Source: Bacillota bacterium
GTDB taxonomy: Bacteria; Bacillota; Clostridia; Oscillospirales; Ruminococcaceae
Direction of reading: 5' to 3'
NCBI GenBank assembly: GCA_023396225.1
Contig: JAEWWT010000014.1
Location: forward strand, 186,001 to 250,000
Length of the DNA: 64,000 nucleotides
In this document: in pieces, positions 55,175-64,000 of the stretch
Position numbering within the stretch: the stretch's first letter is position 1
How the letters are laid out: the number at the start of each line of letters is the position of its first letter
Translations under genes and position numbers: made by a program
Notes under the pieces: model-generated
The model's database searches: none
Told to the model about the DNA's origin: nothing
Seen by the model: the letters and a program-made list of their open reading frames with translations, nothing else

Positions 55175-55227
55175 TTGACAAATGCGACTTTTTTTAATAA
55201 AGTGTATAAGGTATTATGTCGAAATAC
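55175..55227 (+). promoter_or_regulatory. Promoter of the potABCD operon
   Basis: TTGACA (55175-55180), 17-nt spacer, TAAAGT (55198-55203). An 8-bp inverted repeat GTATTTCG/CGAAATAC (55158-55165, 55220-55227) brackets it and could be an operator. Confidence 0.55.
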
Positions 55228-55277
55228 AGCGTACAGAACGTTAATACTTAATAAAACAATCCGGAGGAAGAGTATAA

Positions 55278-56354
55278 ATGGAAAATATAATTGATCTTCA
55301 GGACATATCAGTGGCCTTTGACGGCGAAACCATTTTAAATAATATTAACCTCACTATTAAGGATAAAGAGTTTGTAACGCTTCTCGGCCCTTCTGGATGC
55401 GGTAAAACTACTACTCTGCGAATTATAGGAGGATTTATTACTCCTAACAGCGGAAAAGTTATGTTTGAAAACAAGGTTATTAATTATATTCCGCCGCATA
55501 ACAGAAATGTCAATACGGTTTTCCAGAGATATGCTCTTTTCCCGCATCTTAATGTATACGAAAATATTGCTTTTGGTCTAAGAGTTAAAAAGCTTCCTGA
55601 AAAAGAAATAAACAGAAGTGTTGCTCAGATGCTTGAACTTGTAAATCTCATGGGTTATGAAAAGCGATCAGTAAACAGGCTTTCAGGCGGTCAGCAGCAA
55701 AGAGTTGCTATTGCAAGGGCTCTTGTAAACAAGCCAAAGGTTTTGCTGCTTGATGAGCCGCTCGGTGCCCTTGACCTTAAGCTAAGAAAAGAAATGCAGA
55801 TTGAACTTAAAAGAATTCAGCAGAGTCTTGAAATTACTTTTATATATGTAACACACGATCAGGAAGAAGCTCTTACAATGAGTGATACCGTTGTTGTTAT
55901 GAATAAAGGCGATATTCAGCAGATTGGCTCGCCTGTTGATATATACAATGAACCAATCAATGCCTTTGTTGCTGACTTTATCGGCGAAAGCAACATTCTT
56001 GATGGACTTATGATTGAGGACAAGCTAGTTGAAATAAGCGGACGTGAATTTGAATGCGTTGACGGAGGATTTGGCGATAATGTTCCTGTTGATGTTGTTA
56101 TACGTCCTGAAGATATCAAGCTTGTAAGCACTGACAAAGCAAAGATAAACGGCGTTGTTGAATCTGTTATCTTCAAGGGTGTTCACTATGAAATGATGGT
56201 AGAATCATATGACTATAAGTGGACAGTACACTCTACAAAGGCAGCTGAGCCCGGTTCATCCGTCGGACTGAAATTCGGGCCTTCTGATATACATATTATG
56301 AAGAAAATGAAAAAAGAAGTAAAGATTCCACTATCTGAATCAATGGGAAAATGA
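55278..56354 (+). CDS. potA: Spermidine/putrescine ABC transporter ATPase
   Basis: 358 residues. Walker [18 protein letters not shown], signature [16 protein letters not shown], Walker [14 protein letters not shown]-loop [10 protein letters not shown], and a C-terminal TOBE domain ([12 protein letters not shown]). GGAGG precedes the ATG. First gene of a complete polyamine importer. Confidence 0.92.
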   Translation: MENIIDLQDISVAFDGETILNNINLTIKDKEFVTLLGPSGCGKTTTLRIIGGFITPNSGKVMFENKVINYIPPHNRNVNTVFQRYALFPHLNVYENIAFGLRVKKLPEKEINRSVAQMLELVNLMGYEKRSVNRLSGGQQQRVAIARALVNKPKVLLLDEPLGALDLKLRKEMQIELKRIQQSLEITFIYVTHDQEEALTMSDTVVVMNKGDIQQIGSPVDIYNEPINAFVADFIGESNILDGLMIEDKLVEISGREFECVDGGFGDNVPVDVVIRPEDIKLVSTDKAKINGVVESVIFKGVHYEMMVESYDYKWTVHSTKAAEPGSSVGLKFGPSDIHIMKKMKKEVKIPLSESMGK

Positions 56355-56418
56355 GTTTTACCTTTTTAGACTTTAGTCAAGAATCTGCTTTGGCAGAACA
56401 CTAAAACTCAGAAAGGAT
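56353..56418 (+). promoter_or_regulatory. Structured potA-potB junction with motif shared with queD
   Basis: GAGTTTT (56353-56359) pairs with AAAACTC (56403-56409) and encloses two small hairpins, GACT/AGTC (56369-56378) and TCTGC/GCAGA (56384-56397), giving a possible three-way junction right before the potB ribosome site. The blocks TTTTACCT and AAAACTCAGAAAGGAT recur before queD (59557-59600). Confidence 0.4.
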
Positions 56419-56428
56419 GTACATATTA

Positions 56429-57238
56429 ATGAAAACTAAACTTGTTTCAGCTCCATATCTGATATGGATGGTAATATTTATTCTTGTACCTCTTGTAATG
56501 GTAGGCTACTTTGCCTTTACTGATTCTGACGGCAATTTTACACTAAAATATGTATCAGATGTTGCGCAGTATGCTCCTATATTTATCAGATCAATCTGGC
56601 TTGCGGCAATTGCTACGGTTATATGCCTTGTTGTTGCCTACCCTGTTGCTTTTATACTTACAAGGATGTCAAAAAACTCTCAGAGCACTATGCTTATGGT
56701 TGTAATGCTCCCAATGTGGATGAATTTTCTTTTAAGAACATATGCATGGATGACACTTCTTGGCAATAACGGAATTATAAACAAACTTTTTGATTTTATT
56801 GGCATTGGCTCTTTTAAAATGCTTAATACAGAAGGTGCTGTTGTTCTTGGTATGGTTTATAATTATCTCCCGTTCATGATTCTGCCTTTGTATTCAGTTA
56901 TGGTCAAGATTGACAAGAGTATCCTTGAGGCAGCAGCAGATCTTGGCTGTAATTCAAGAAAAACTTTGCTCAAGGTTGTTTTCCCTCTTAGTCTGCCTGG
57001 AGTTACATCAGGAATAACAATGGTTTTTGTACCTGCTATCAGTACATTCATTATTTCAAGAATGCTTGGAGGCGGCGGAAACCTCCTCATAGGCGACCTT
57101 ATTGAAATGCAGTTCCTCGGAAATTCCTACAATCCAAACCTTGGGGCAGGAATATCCCTCGTACTTATGGTAATCATCCTTCTGATAATGACGATAATGA
57201 ATCAGTTCAGCGACGATGATGACAGAGTTCTAATATAG
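56429..57238 (+). CDS. potB: Spermidine/putrescine ABC transporter permease PotB
   Basis: 269 residues, six membrane helices. The ATPase-contact EAA loop is EAAADLGCNSRKTLLKVVFPLSLPG (about 165-189). Start at 56429 uses GAAAGGAT; an ATG four codons earlier overlaps that site. Confidence 0.9.
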   Translation: MKTKLVSAPYLIWMVIFILVPLVMVGYFAFTDSDGNFTLKYVSDVAQYAPIFIRSIWLAAIATVICLVVAYPVAFILTRMSKNSQSTMLMVVMLPMWMNFLLRTYAWMTLLGNNGIINKLFDFIGIGSFKMLNTEGAVVLGMVYNYLPFMILPLYSVMVKIDKSILEAAADLGCNSRKTLLKVVFPLSLPGVTSGITMVFVPAISTFIISRMLGGGGNLLIGDLIEMQFLGNSYNPNLGAGISLVLMVIILLIMTIMNQFSDDDDRVLI

Positions 57239-57252
57239 GAGGCATTAATATA

Positions 57253-58059
57253 ATGAAAAAAATGTCCAAAGTATATCTCAGCCTGGTGCTGATATTCTTA
57301 TACATGCCTATTATTGTGCTGATTATTTTCTCTTTCAATACAACAAAAAGCCGCTCCGTAATGTCAGGGTTTACGCTTGAATGGTATGCAAAGCTTTTTA
57401 GGAACGAACTAATAATGACTTCTCTAAGAAACACTGTTATTATAGCTGTAATCGCTTCAATATCAGCAACAATACTTGGAACAGCGGCGGCAATAGGTAT
57501 CAGCAAGATGAAGAAACTTCCTAAAGCAGTTGTAATGAACATAACCAATATGCCTATTATCAATCCTGAAATAGTAACAGGTGTATCATTAATGCTCCTG
57601 TTTGTTTTCTTTGCAGCAAGAATGAACCTTGAATTTGGTTTTGTAACCTTGCTTATTGCTCATATTACATTTAACGTTCCATATGTAATTCTGAATGTTA
57701 TGCCAAAGTTAAGACAGATGGATCCGTTTCTTTATGAAGCTGCACAGGATTTAGGGTGCGGACCTACACAGGCATTTGTTAAAGTTGTACTTCCCGAAAT
57801 AATGCCGGGTGTTGTATCAGGATTTCTTATGGCATTTACATTCTCTCTTGATGACTTTGTTATCAGCTATTTTACAAGCGGATCAACTTCACAGACTTTG
57901 CCTATTACGATTTACTCAATGACTAGAAGAAAAGTAAGTCCTGAAATAAATGCGCTTTCCACGCTTATTTTCATTGTCGTTGTAATTGTTCTCATTATAA
58001 AGAACATCATTGAGCGAAAAGGTGAAAGAGTTACAGTTAAAGTCAAGGAAGAAATCTGA
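57253..58059 (+). CDS. potC: Spermidine/putrescine ABC transporter permease PotC
   Basis: 268 residues, six helices; EAA loop EAAQDLGCGPTQAFVKVVLPEIMPG region near 165-189. AGGAGG precedes the ATG, 14 bases after potB. It forms the heterodimeric channel with PotB. Confidence 0.91.
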   Translation: MKKMSKVYLSLVLIFLYMPIIVLIIFSFNTTKSRSVMSGFTLEWYAKLFRNELIMTSLRNTVIIAVIASISATILGTAAAIGISKMKKLPKAVVMNITNMPIINPEIVTGVSLMLLFVFFAARMNLEFGFVTLLIAHITFNVPYVILNVMPKLRQMDPFLYEAAQDLGCGPTQAFVKVVLPEIMPGVVSGFLMAFTFSLDDFVISYFTSGSTSQTLPITIYSMTRRKVSPEINALSTLIFIVVVIVLIIKNIIERKGERVTVKVKEEI

Positions 58060-58099
58060 ATATTAGCTGATACAATAACTGAAAGGTTCGGATATATAT

Positions 58100-59368
58100 A
58101 TGAAATTAAAATTCAGAGGATTACTGTTGTCTGTTATTATTGGCAGTCTAATGCTTTCAGCATGTGGTGCTGATAAAGAAGTTGTTGAAGATGAAGAAGC
58201 CCAAGAAACAGAATATCAGACGCTGACTGTTGAAGATGAGGAATACTATAAGCAGTTTGAAGGCAAAGGTATTTCTATTAATGTCTACAACTGGGGAGAA
58301 TATATCTCCGATGGTTCAGAAGAAGGAACTCTTGACGTAAATGCTGAATTTACAAAGCTGACAGGCATTAAGGTAAATTACAGTACATATGCCACTAATG
58401 AGGAGCTTTACGCAAAGCTTAAAGGCGGCGGATCAAACTACGATATTATTATTCCGTCCGATTATATGATTTCAAGAATGATGAAGGAAAACATGCTTGA
58501 AAAACTTAACTTTGATAATATTCCAAATTTCAAGTATATTAAGAAAAACTTTGTCAACCCTGCATATGACCCTGACAACAGCTTTTCCGTTCCATATACA
58601 TGGGGAACTGTAGGCATTATCTACGATGAAACCCTTGTTGATGAAGAAAACATCGATTGGGATATTCTATGGAATGAGGACTATGCAGATCGAATCCTAA
58701 TGTTTGACAATCCTCGCGACGCATTTGCAATTTCTGAAATTATGCTTGGTTATTCTATCAATACCGAAAATGAAGAAGAACTTGAAAAGGCTGCTGAAAA
58801 ACTCAAAGAGCAGAAAAGCGTAGTACAGGCCTATGTAATGGATGAAATCTTTGATAAGATGGGTGCAGGTGAAGCACTTATTGCCCCCTATTATGCAGGC
58901 GACGCAATCACTCTTATGGATGAGTATGAGGATCTTGCTTTTGTCATTCCTGAAAGCGGAACAAACCTGTTCATTGATGCTATGTGTATTCCTGCCTCCT
59001 CAAAGCAAAAAGAAGCCGCTGAAATGTATATTAATTTTATGTGCGAACCTGATATTTCATATGCAACTACAACATATATCGGTTACTCAACACCTAATAC
59101 TGCAGCATTTGATATGCTTGACGATGAAGTGAAAAATGACGGTATTTCTTATCTTAGCGATGAATATCTCAATGAGAATACAACTGTTTTCTATAATTTA
59201 TCTGATGAAGCAAATCAGAAAATGCAGGATTTATGGACTGAAATGAAGTCATCACATGATGAGGCCAAAAACGAGTGGATTGTTCCTGTTTTCCTACTTT
59301 TGTGTGTATCAGCATCTATTTCTATACTCATTGTAAGGCATTTTAAAAAGAAAAAGGATATTTTCTGA
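58100..59368 (+). CDS. potD: Spermidine/putrescine-binding lipoprotein PotD with C-terminal membrane helix
   Basis: 422 residues. Signal peptide with lipobox LSAC (lipid Cys near 22), an acidic linker (VVEDEEAQETE), then a periplasmic-binding domain with INVYNWGEYISDGSEEGTL, YDIIIPSDYMISRM, VPYTWGTVGIIYDE, and the late YIGYSTPNTAAFDML. Unlike typical PotD, a helix (VFLLLCVSASISILIVRH) and a basic KKKK tail end the protein, so both ends appear membrane-bound. It completes the potABCD transporter. Confidence 0.92.
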   Translation: MKLKFRGLLLSVIIGSLMLSACGADKEVVEDEEAQETEYQTLTVEDEEYYKQFEGKGISINVYNWGEYISDGSEEGTLDVNAEFTKLTGIKVNYSTYATNEELYAKLKGGGSNYDIIIPSDYMISRMMKENMLEKLNFDNIPNFKYIKKNFVNPAYDPDNSFSVPYTWGTVGIIYDETLVDEENIDWDILWNEDYADRILMFDNPRDAFAISEIMLGYSINTENEEELEKAAEKLKEQKSVVQAYVMDEIFDKMGAGEALIAPYYAGDAITLMDEYEDLAFVIPESGTNLFIDAMCIPASSKQKEAAEMYINFMCEPDISYATTTYIGYSTPNTAAFDMLDDEVKNDGISYLSDEYLNENTTVFYNLSDEANQKMQDLWTEMKSSHDEAKNEWIVPVFLLLCVSASISILIVRHFKKKKDIF

Positions 59369-59384
59369 TATTTCATTAAAAATA

Positions 59385-59413
59385 TTGACTTTGAAAGCAT
59401 ATGCTGATATAAT
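59385..59413 (+). promoter_or_regulatory. Promoter of the que operon
   Basis: TTGACT (59385-59390), 17-nt spacer, perfect TATAAT (59408-59413); transcription should start near 59420, just before the candidate aptamer. Confidence 0.8.
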
Positions 59414-59425
59414 ATATTTTTGTAA

Positions 59426-59475
59426 TAAGACAGTTCGTTTGTGCCATCCTGTCTATAAATAAAACCAGGACATTC
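59426..59475 (+). promoter_or_regulatory. Candidate preQ1 riboswitch aptamer
   Basis: AGACAG (59428-59433) pairs with CTGTCT (59449-59454) around a 15-nt loop beginning TTCG, followed by an A-rich tail (ATAAATAAAACCAGG), the layout of small preQ1 class I aptamers. It lies at the start of a complete preQ1 synthesis operon and just before a terminator. The pseudoknot pairing is not clear by eye. Confidence 0.55.
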
Positions 59476-59493
59476 ATAGCTTTTTTGTATTTT

Positions 59494-59529
59494 AAAAGGC
59501 ATGGGTGTTTCCCATGCCTTTTTATTTTT
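59494..59529 (+). terminator. Terminator in the que leader
   Basis: 12-bp stem AAAAGGCATGGG/CCCATGCCTTTT followed by TATTTTTT, downstream of the candidate aptamer and 80 bases before queD. It is the expected switch element. A second hairpin, AAATTGATAA/TTATCAATTT (59532-59559), follows. Confidence 0.85.
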
Positions 59530-59556
59530 TGAAATTGATAAGATTTGTTTTATCAA

Positions 59557-59600
59557 TTTTACCTCTATTTGCTTCGAAAAGCACAAAACTCAGAAAGGAT
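59557..59600 (+). promoter_or_regulatory. Repeat of the potB leader motif before queD
   Basis: TTTTACCT (59557-59564), a GCTT/AAGC hairpin (59571-59582) and AAAACTCAGAAAGGAT (59585-59600), the last holding the queD ribosome site. Both blocks are identical to those before potB. Confidence 0.4.
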
Positions 59601-59610
59601 TGTTATAAAA

Positions 59611-60033
59611 ATGTATTGCTTAAAAACAGAAGCGTCCTTTGATAGCGCACATTTTCTGCATGGATATAATGGAAAGTGCAGTAATATTCACGGACACCGA
59701 TGGAGAATTGTTGCAGAAATTAAATCTGATAATCTTGTTGCTGACGGACAACTTAGAGGTATGATAGTAGATTTCGGTGACATAAAAACTGACTTAAAAA
59801 ACATTGCTGATTTTTATGACCATGCTTTTATCTATGAAAAAAGAACACTGAAAAAAGCTACTATTGATGCTCTAAATGATGAGAAATTCAGGCTCATTGA
59901 AGTCTTGTTCAGACCTACGGCTGAAAATTTTTCAAAGCATTTTTATGATTTGCTTTCAGACAAAGGATACAATGTCAAGTCTGTAAGCGTTTATGAAACA
60001 CCTAATAACGGTGCTTTTTATTCAGAAGAATAG
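59611..60033 (+). CDS. queD: 6-carboxytetrahydropterin synthase QueD
   Basis: Converts 7,8-dihydroneopterin triphosphate to 6-carboxytetrahydropterin. 140 residues, T-fold. Zinc-binding His and catalytic Cys are in FDSAHFLHGYNGKCSNIHGHRW (region 10-31); the second base His is in DHAFIY and Glu in SVYETPNNG. GAAAGGAT precedes the ATG at 59611. Confidence 0.94.
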   Translation: MYCLKTEASFDSAHFLHGYNGKCSNIHGHRWRIVAEIKSDNLVADGQLRGMIVDFGDIKTDLKNIADFYDHAFIYEKRTLKKATIDALNDEKFRLIEVLFRPTAENFSKHFYDLLSDKGYNVKSVSVYETPNNGAFYSEE

Positions 60034-60074
60034 TTTTTATAGTAGATTAACAGCAAAAAGAGATGGAGATTATT

Positions 60075-60746
60075 ATGGCAGTTTTTAATGTTGTAGAAAA
60101 GTTTATCAGCATTAACGGTGAGGGCAGAAAAGCTGGACAGCTTGCTGTTTTTATACGATTTAAAGGTTGTAATCTTAACTGCTCATACTGTGATACTAAG
60201 TGGGCAAATCAGCCTGACGCTGAAAGCATACAAATGACCGAGCAAGAGATATATGATTATATTAAAGCCTGCAAAGTTGAAAATGTTACAATTACAGGGG
60301 GAGAACCTCTCATTCAGAAAGATATTACAGTTCTGCTTGAAAAGCTGTCGCTTGATGATTCACTTAATATTGAAATAGAAACAAATGGGGCGGCTGACAT
60401 ATCATGTGTAAATAATATTAATGGAAAACGTCCTTCGGTTACACTGGACTACAAACTTCCGTCAAGCGGAATGGAACAATATATGAATATGGACAACTAT
60501 TCTCACCTTACTTCTTCTGATACTGTTAAGTTTGTGTCGGGTTCATTAGATGACTTGAAAAAAGCAAAAGAAGTAATAGGCAGCTATAATCTTTCTGAGA
60601 CTTGTGCTGTATATATCAGTCCAGTTTTCGGAAATATTGAACCATCTGAAATAGTTGAATTTATGATAGAAAATAAAATGAACAAGGTCAACCTGCAGAT
60701 TCAGCTTCATAAAATTATCTGGGATCCGCAGAAAAGAGGAGTTTAG
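60075..60746 (+). CDS. queE: 7-carboxy-7-deazaguanine synthase QueE
   Basis: Radical SAM enzyme making CDG. 223 residues. Cluster motif CNLNCSYCDTKW near residue 31, preceded by INGEGRKAGQLAVFIRFKG, then VTITGGEPLI and LDYKLPSSGME. Start at 60075 follows GGAGATTATT. Part of the que operon, about 40 bases after queD. Confidence 0.93.
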   Translation: MAVFNVVEKFISINGEGRKAGQLAVFIRFKGCNLNCSYCDTKWANQPDAESIQMTEQEIYDYIKACKVENVTITGGEPLIQKDITVLLEKLSLDDSLNIEIETNGAADISCVNNINGKRPSVTLDYKLPSSGMEQYMNMDNYSHLTSSDTVKFVSGSLDDLKKAKEVIGSYNLSETCAVYISPVFGNIEPSEIVEFMIENKMNKVNLQIQLHKIIWDPQKRGV

Positions 60747-60816
60747 CGTGAAAAATAAATTTCATTGGTCTGTTTTTTCATCAAAACTGAAACAAGAAGC
60801 ATAAGGAGGAGTTAAA

Positions 60817-61407
60817 ATGGCTATAGATACAGAAGCAATAAAGTTTCATATAAAAGGACTTCTTTCCGCTCTTGGAGATGATCCTGAACGTGAGGGGCTA
60901 AGGGAAACACCTGAACGTGTTGCAAAAATGTATGAAGAAGTTTTCGAGGGCATGAACTATACAAATGAACAGATTGCAGAAATGTTCAATAAAAGCTTTG
61001 AAGAGAATCTGAGCAGTTCTGATAATGACATGGTTGTTGTCAGGGATATTGAAGTATTCTCATACTGTGAACATCATCTTGCGCTTATGTATGATATGAA
61101 AGTTTCCGTTGCATATATTCCGAAAGGCAAGGTCCTCGGGCTTTCAAAGATTGCACGAATTGCAGATATGGCTGCAAAGAGATTACAGCTTCAGGAGAGG
61201 ATCGGCAAGGATATTGCAGAGATTATGCAGATTGCTACAGGCTCAGAAGATGTAGCTGTTATTATTGAAGCAAATCATAGCTGTATGACCGCAAGAGGTA
61301 TAAAAAAACCATCTGCAAAGACAATGTCAACAACTCTTCGTGGAAGATTCAATTCTGATATTTCATTGCAGAACAGGCTTTTATTACAGTTATCAAGAAA
61401 GGATTGA
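60817..61407 (+). CDS. folE: GTP cyclohydrolase I
   Basis: Opens GTP to dihydroneopterin triphosphate, the first precursor of both folate and queuosine; here inside the que operon, so it likely serves preQ1. 196 residues. Zinc and catalytic residues in [13 protein letters not shown] and [27 protein letters not shown] at the N-terminus and [21 protein letters not shown] precedes the ATG. Confidence 0.95.
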   Translation: MAIDTEAIKFHIKGLLSALGDDPEREGLRETPERVAKMYEEVFEGMNYTNEQIAEMFNKSFEENLSSSDNDMVVVRDIEVFSYCEHHLALMYDMKVSVAYIPKGKVLGLSKIARIADMAAKRLQLQERIGKDIAEIMQIATGSEDVAVIIEANHSCMTARGIKKPSAKTMSTTLRGRFNSDISLQNRLLLQLSRKD

Positions 61408-61412
61408 TATAA

Positions 61413-62099
61413 ATGAACGAAAAGGCACTCGTATTATTCAGCGGCGGAATTGACAGTACAACCTGCCTTGGAATAGCAATTGACAAATATGGAAAGGATA
61501 ATGTTGTTGCATTATCAATTTCATACGGACAAAAACATACAAAAGAAATTGAATCTTCAAATGCTGTTGCAAATTACTTTGGAGTTGAACATATCTGCCT
61601 TGACTTATCGGAAATGTTCAAGTATAGTAATTGTTCTCTCCTTTCACATTCAGACAAGGAAATTCCTAAGGAATCCTATTCTGAACAGCTTAAAAAGACA
61701 GACGGAGTACCTGTTTCAACATATGTTCCTTTCAGAAATGGGCTTTTTCTTTCATCAGCTGCAAGCATAGCATTATCAAAGAATTGTAGTGTTATTTATT
61801 ATGGCGCTCATGCTGACGATGCAGCAGGAAATGCTTACCCTGACTGCTCATCCGTTTTCAATAACGCTATTTCTACAGCTATATTTGAGGGCAGTGGCAG
61901 ACAACTTACTGTTGAGGCTCCGTTTGTCAGCTGGAGCAAAGCGGATGTAGTAAAAAAAGGTCTTGAACTTAAGGTTCCATATGAACTTACATGGAGCTGT
62001 TATGAAGGCGGAGACAAGCCTTGCGAAAAATGCGGAACATGCATAGACAGACAAGCTGCTTTTGAAAAGAACGGGGTTAAAGACCCTGCATTAAAATAA
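61413..62099 (+). CDS. queC: 7-cyano-7-deazaguanine synthase QueC
   Basis: ATP-dependent conversion of CDG to preQ0. 228 residues. PP-loop LFSGGIDSTTCLGIA; zinc-binding cysteines in CYEGGDKPCEKCGTC near the C-terminus; YYGAHADDAAGNAYPDC. It follows folE by 5 bases. Confidence 0.95.
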   Translation: MNEKALVLFSGGIDSTTCLGIAIDKYGKDNVVALSISYGQKHTKEIESSNAVANYFGVEHICLDLSEMFKYSNCSLLSHSDKEIPKESYSEQLKKTDGVPVSTYVPFRNGLFLSSAASIALSKNCSVIYYGAHADDAAGNAYPDCSSVFNNAISTAIFEGSGRQLTVEAPFVSWSKADVVKKGLELKVPYELTWSCYEGGDKPCEKCGTCIDRQAAFEKNGVKDPALK

Positions 62100-62114
62100 T
62101 ACGGAGGTATTACA

Positions 62115-62612
62115 ATGACCGGCAGAACTAAGGATGAAACAAACGGTGTTACCTTACTTGGAAATCAGAATACAAAGTATGCTGATGATTATGCTCCAGA
62201 AGTTCTTGAGACATTCATTAACAAGCACCCTGACAATGATTACTTCGTAAAGTTCAACTGTCCTGAATTTACAAGTCTTTGTCCGATAACAGGACAGCCT
62301 GACTTTGCAACAATATATATTTCATATGTTCCGTCTGTAAAGATGGTGGAAAGCAAATCGCTTAAGCTTTATCTTTTCAGTTTTAGAAATCACGGAGACT
62401 TCCATGAGGACTGCGTTAATGTAATTATGAAGGACCTTATAAAGCTTATGGATCCTAAATACATTGAAGTATGGGGGAAGTTCACACCAAGAGGCGGCAT
62501 TTCAATTGACCCTTACTGCAATTACGGAAAAGCAGGAACCGTCTGGGAAAAGGTTGCTTTTGACAGACTGACACAACATGATATGTATCCTGAAAAAGTT
62601 GATAACCGATAA
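62115..62612 (+). CDS. queF: NADPH-dependent preQ0 reductase QueF
   Basis: Reduces preQ0 to preQ1. 165 residues, short type (YkvM-like). The catalytic Cys is in [13 protein letters not shown], and the NADPH/substrate motif [20 protein letters not shown] is present. Last gene; GGAGG precedes the ATG. The operon thus makes preQ1 from GTP in five enzymes. Confidence 0.95.
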   Translation: MTGRTKDETNGVTLLGNQNTKYADDYAPEVLETFINKHPDNDYFVKFNCPEFTSLCPITGQPDFATIYISYVPSVKMVESKSLKLYLFSFRNHGDFHEDCVNVIMKDLIKLMDPKYIEVWGKFTPRGGISIDPYCNYGKAGTVWEKVAFDRLTQHDMYPEKVDNR

Positions 62613-62648
62613 AAAATCCCCTGTATCTTTTAAAGTACAGGGGATTTT
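62613..62648. terminator. Bidirectional terminator between queF and acyl-CoA synthetase
   Basis: 13-bp stem AAAATCCCCTGTA/TACAGGGGATTTT. The A-run on one side and T-run on the other serve both convergent genes. Confidence 0.88.
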
Positions 62649-62652
62649 CATA

Positions 62653-64000
62653 TTACTTATTATCTTTATTTCTAATTTCGTTACGTTTGATTTTGCCGCT
62701 TATTGTTTTTGGAAGCTCATCAACGAATTCAATAATTCTAGGGTACTTATAAGGAGCGGTACTCTTCTTTACATACTCCTGAAGTTCCTTGACAAGAGTT
62801 TCGTCGCCCTTATCCTTATACTGCTTTGTAAGAATAATTGTTGCCTTTACAACCTGACCTCTGATCGGATCAGTTGCACCTGTAACTGCAACCTCAAGAA
62901 CTGAAGGGTGTTCCATAAGAACGCTTTCAATTTCAAAAGGTCCGATACGGTATCCGGAAGCCTTAATAACATCATCCATTCTTCCTACGTACCAGAAATA
63001 TCCATCCTCATCTTTCCACGCAGTATCTCCGGTATGATATAAATCATCATGCCATGATGAAGCTGTTGAATCAGGATTCTTGTAGTATTCCTTAAATAAA
63101 CCAACGTGCTTACTATTTTTTGTACGGACAACAATTTCACCAGTTTCACCTGCAGGAAGAGTATTGCCGTTTTCATCAACAATATCAACATCAAACAACG
63201 GAACAGGTCTGCCCATAGATCCAGGCTTAGGTGTCATACCGAATAAATTAGCAACAAGAAGTACGGATTCAGTCTGACCAAATCCCTCCATAAGCTTAAG
63301 TCCTGTGTATTCAAGCCATCTGTTGTAAACCTCCGGATTAAGCGCCTCACCTGCTATTGTTGAATATTTAAGATTTGACAAATCATAATTTTCAACCCCA
63401 TCCTTAATGAACATTCTGAACATTGTCGGAGGTGCGCAGAAAGAAGTAATTTTGTAATCCTGAATTTTCTTTAATATATCTGCAGAATTAAATCTGTCAA
63501 AGTCATACACAAAAATGCACGAACCGCAGAAGAACTGACCATACATTTTCCCCCACATACATTTGCCCCAGCCTGTATCGGAAATTGTAAGGTGAAGGCT
63601 TGCTTCATCAAGGTGATGCCAATGCTTTGCAGTAACTAAGTGTGCAACCGAATAATAGTTGCTGTGAAGAACCATCTTCGGGTAGCCTGTTGTACCTGAT
63701 GTGAAGTACAGGAGCATATCGTCGTCAACCTTGTTAGGTATACGTTCAAGTGTATCAGGATATCTCTGAATTTCTTCATCAAAGCAAACCCAGCCATCCT
63801 TCTTACCTCTTACAATAAACTTTTCTTTTATACCATCATATTCCTTAATAGCACCTTCAACGTGTTCAGGAACTTCACCATCAATTGTAGCAAATACATA
63901 CTTTACTTCAGCAGCCTCAAAACGATAGGTATAGTCCTTTTTCATAAGCTGGTTTGTCGCCGGAATAAGAACTGCGCCTATCTTGCAGAGAGCAATTGTA
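62653..64000 (-). CDS. Acyl-CoA synthetase (AMP-forming), N-terminus outside window
   Basis: Activates a carboxylate to its CoA thioester via acyl-AMP. The frame stays open to the window edge (ALCKIGAVLIPATNQL precedes the first internal Met), so the start lies beyond 64000. P-loop LLYFTSGTTGYPKMV, GEALNPEVYNRW, FGQTESV, YHTGDTAWKDEDGYFWYVGR, and the C-terminal catalytic Lys in PKTISGKIKR. The motifs fit the medium-chain/acetyl-CoA synthetase group. About 449 codons visible. Substrate not determinable. Confidence 0.9.
   Translation of the reverse strand, partial: TIALCKIGAVLIPATNQLMKKDYTYRFEAAEVKYVFATIDGEVPEHVEGAIKEYDGIKEKFIVRGKKDGWVCFDEEIQRYPDTLERIPNKVDDDMLLYFTSGTTGYPKMVLHSNYYSVAHLVTAKHWHHLDEASLHLTISDTGWGKCMWGKMYGQFFCGSCIFVYDFDRFNSADILKKIQDYKITSFCAPPTMFRMFIKDGVENYDLSNLKYSTIAGEALNPEVYNRWLEYTGLKLMEGFGQTESVLLVANLFGMTPKPGSMGRPVPLFDVDIVDENGNTLPAGETGEIVVRTKNSKHVGLFKEYYKNPDSTASSWHDDLYHTGDTAWKDEDGYFWYVGRMDDVIKASGYRIGPFEIESVLMEHPSVLEVAVTGATDPIRGQVVKATIILTKQYKDKGDETLVKELQEYVKKSTAPYKYPRIIEFVDELPKTISGKIKRNEIRNKDNK

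Noticed and set aside
59545..59610. Longer QueD start
   Set aside because: The extra 22 codons run through the leader hairpin and ribosome site; the family starts just before CLKTEASFDSAHF.
1..64000. CRISPR arrays, rRNA or tRNA genes
   Set aside because: No regularly spaced repeats, conserved rRNA blocks or cloverleaf with CCA-type ends were noticed by eye; a tRNAscan run would be decisive.

Overview
The window reads as chromosome of a low-GC, AT-rich gut-type clostridium, probably Ruminococcus-like (Oscillospiraceae). This is inferred from the LL-diaminopimelate aminotransferase route to lysine, a split archaeal-type glutamate synthase linked to an ANTAR regulator, a T-box leucine leader, reverse rubrerythrin, abundant Shine-Dalgarno sites and Tn4451-like mobilizable elements. 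No rRNA, tRNA or CRISPR array was seen.

Left part (1-6300): a membrane-anchored polysaccharide deacetylase cut by the window edge, a glycoside hydrolase family 4 protein that lacks the family's metal ligands, an AAC(3)-family acetyltransferase, and a stretch of decayed genes (leucine-rich protein, C_GCAxxG_C_C protein, large surface protein).

Mobile region (about 6080-21974): two related Tn4451-like elements, one nested in the other. The outer, older one keeps a mobC remnant, a relaxase, a TnpW-like protein and a serine recombinase that now lies in three pieces. The inner one (8189-20506, about 12.3 kb) sits inside the catalytic domain of that recombinase. Removing it restores the reading frame exactly. 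It carries its own decayed recombinase and relaxase, mobC, a TnpW-like protein, an HTH remnant, a DUF6076-like protein and, as cargo, a ribosomal peptide (RiPP) cluster: a double-glycine precursor with a duplicated Cys-x6-Cys core, a radical SAM/SPASM maturase, an ABC-2 exporter of immunity type, and a C39 peptidase-ABC exporter. This cluster is the most interesting candidate system here. The three recombinase pieces also imply an inversion of the segment between about 7996 and 20614.

Right of the element: dapF-dapL; a glutamate synthase operon with ferredoxin, flavoprotein and ANTAR regulator; an IS5-type insertion with a 4-bp target duplication; a membrane protein; a five-gene operon of ABC-2 exporter plus two-component system; T-box-controlled leuA; hemW; a metallophosphoesterase; a LytTR regulator; reverse rubrerythrin; clpC; a tiny Cys-rich protein; a DegV protein; a lipoprotein; an ACT-hom-thrB-GNAT-tsaE-tsaB operon; a DUF3810 membrane protein; nadA; potABCD; a queuosine precursor operon (queD-queE-folE-queC-queF) behind a candidate preQ1 riboswitch; and an acyl-CoA synthetase running off the right edge.

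Broken reading frames cluster in 2700-6300 and in the mobile region. The housekeeping operons are intact.
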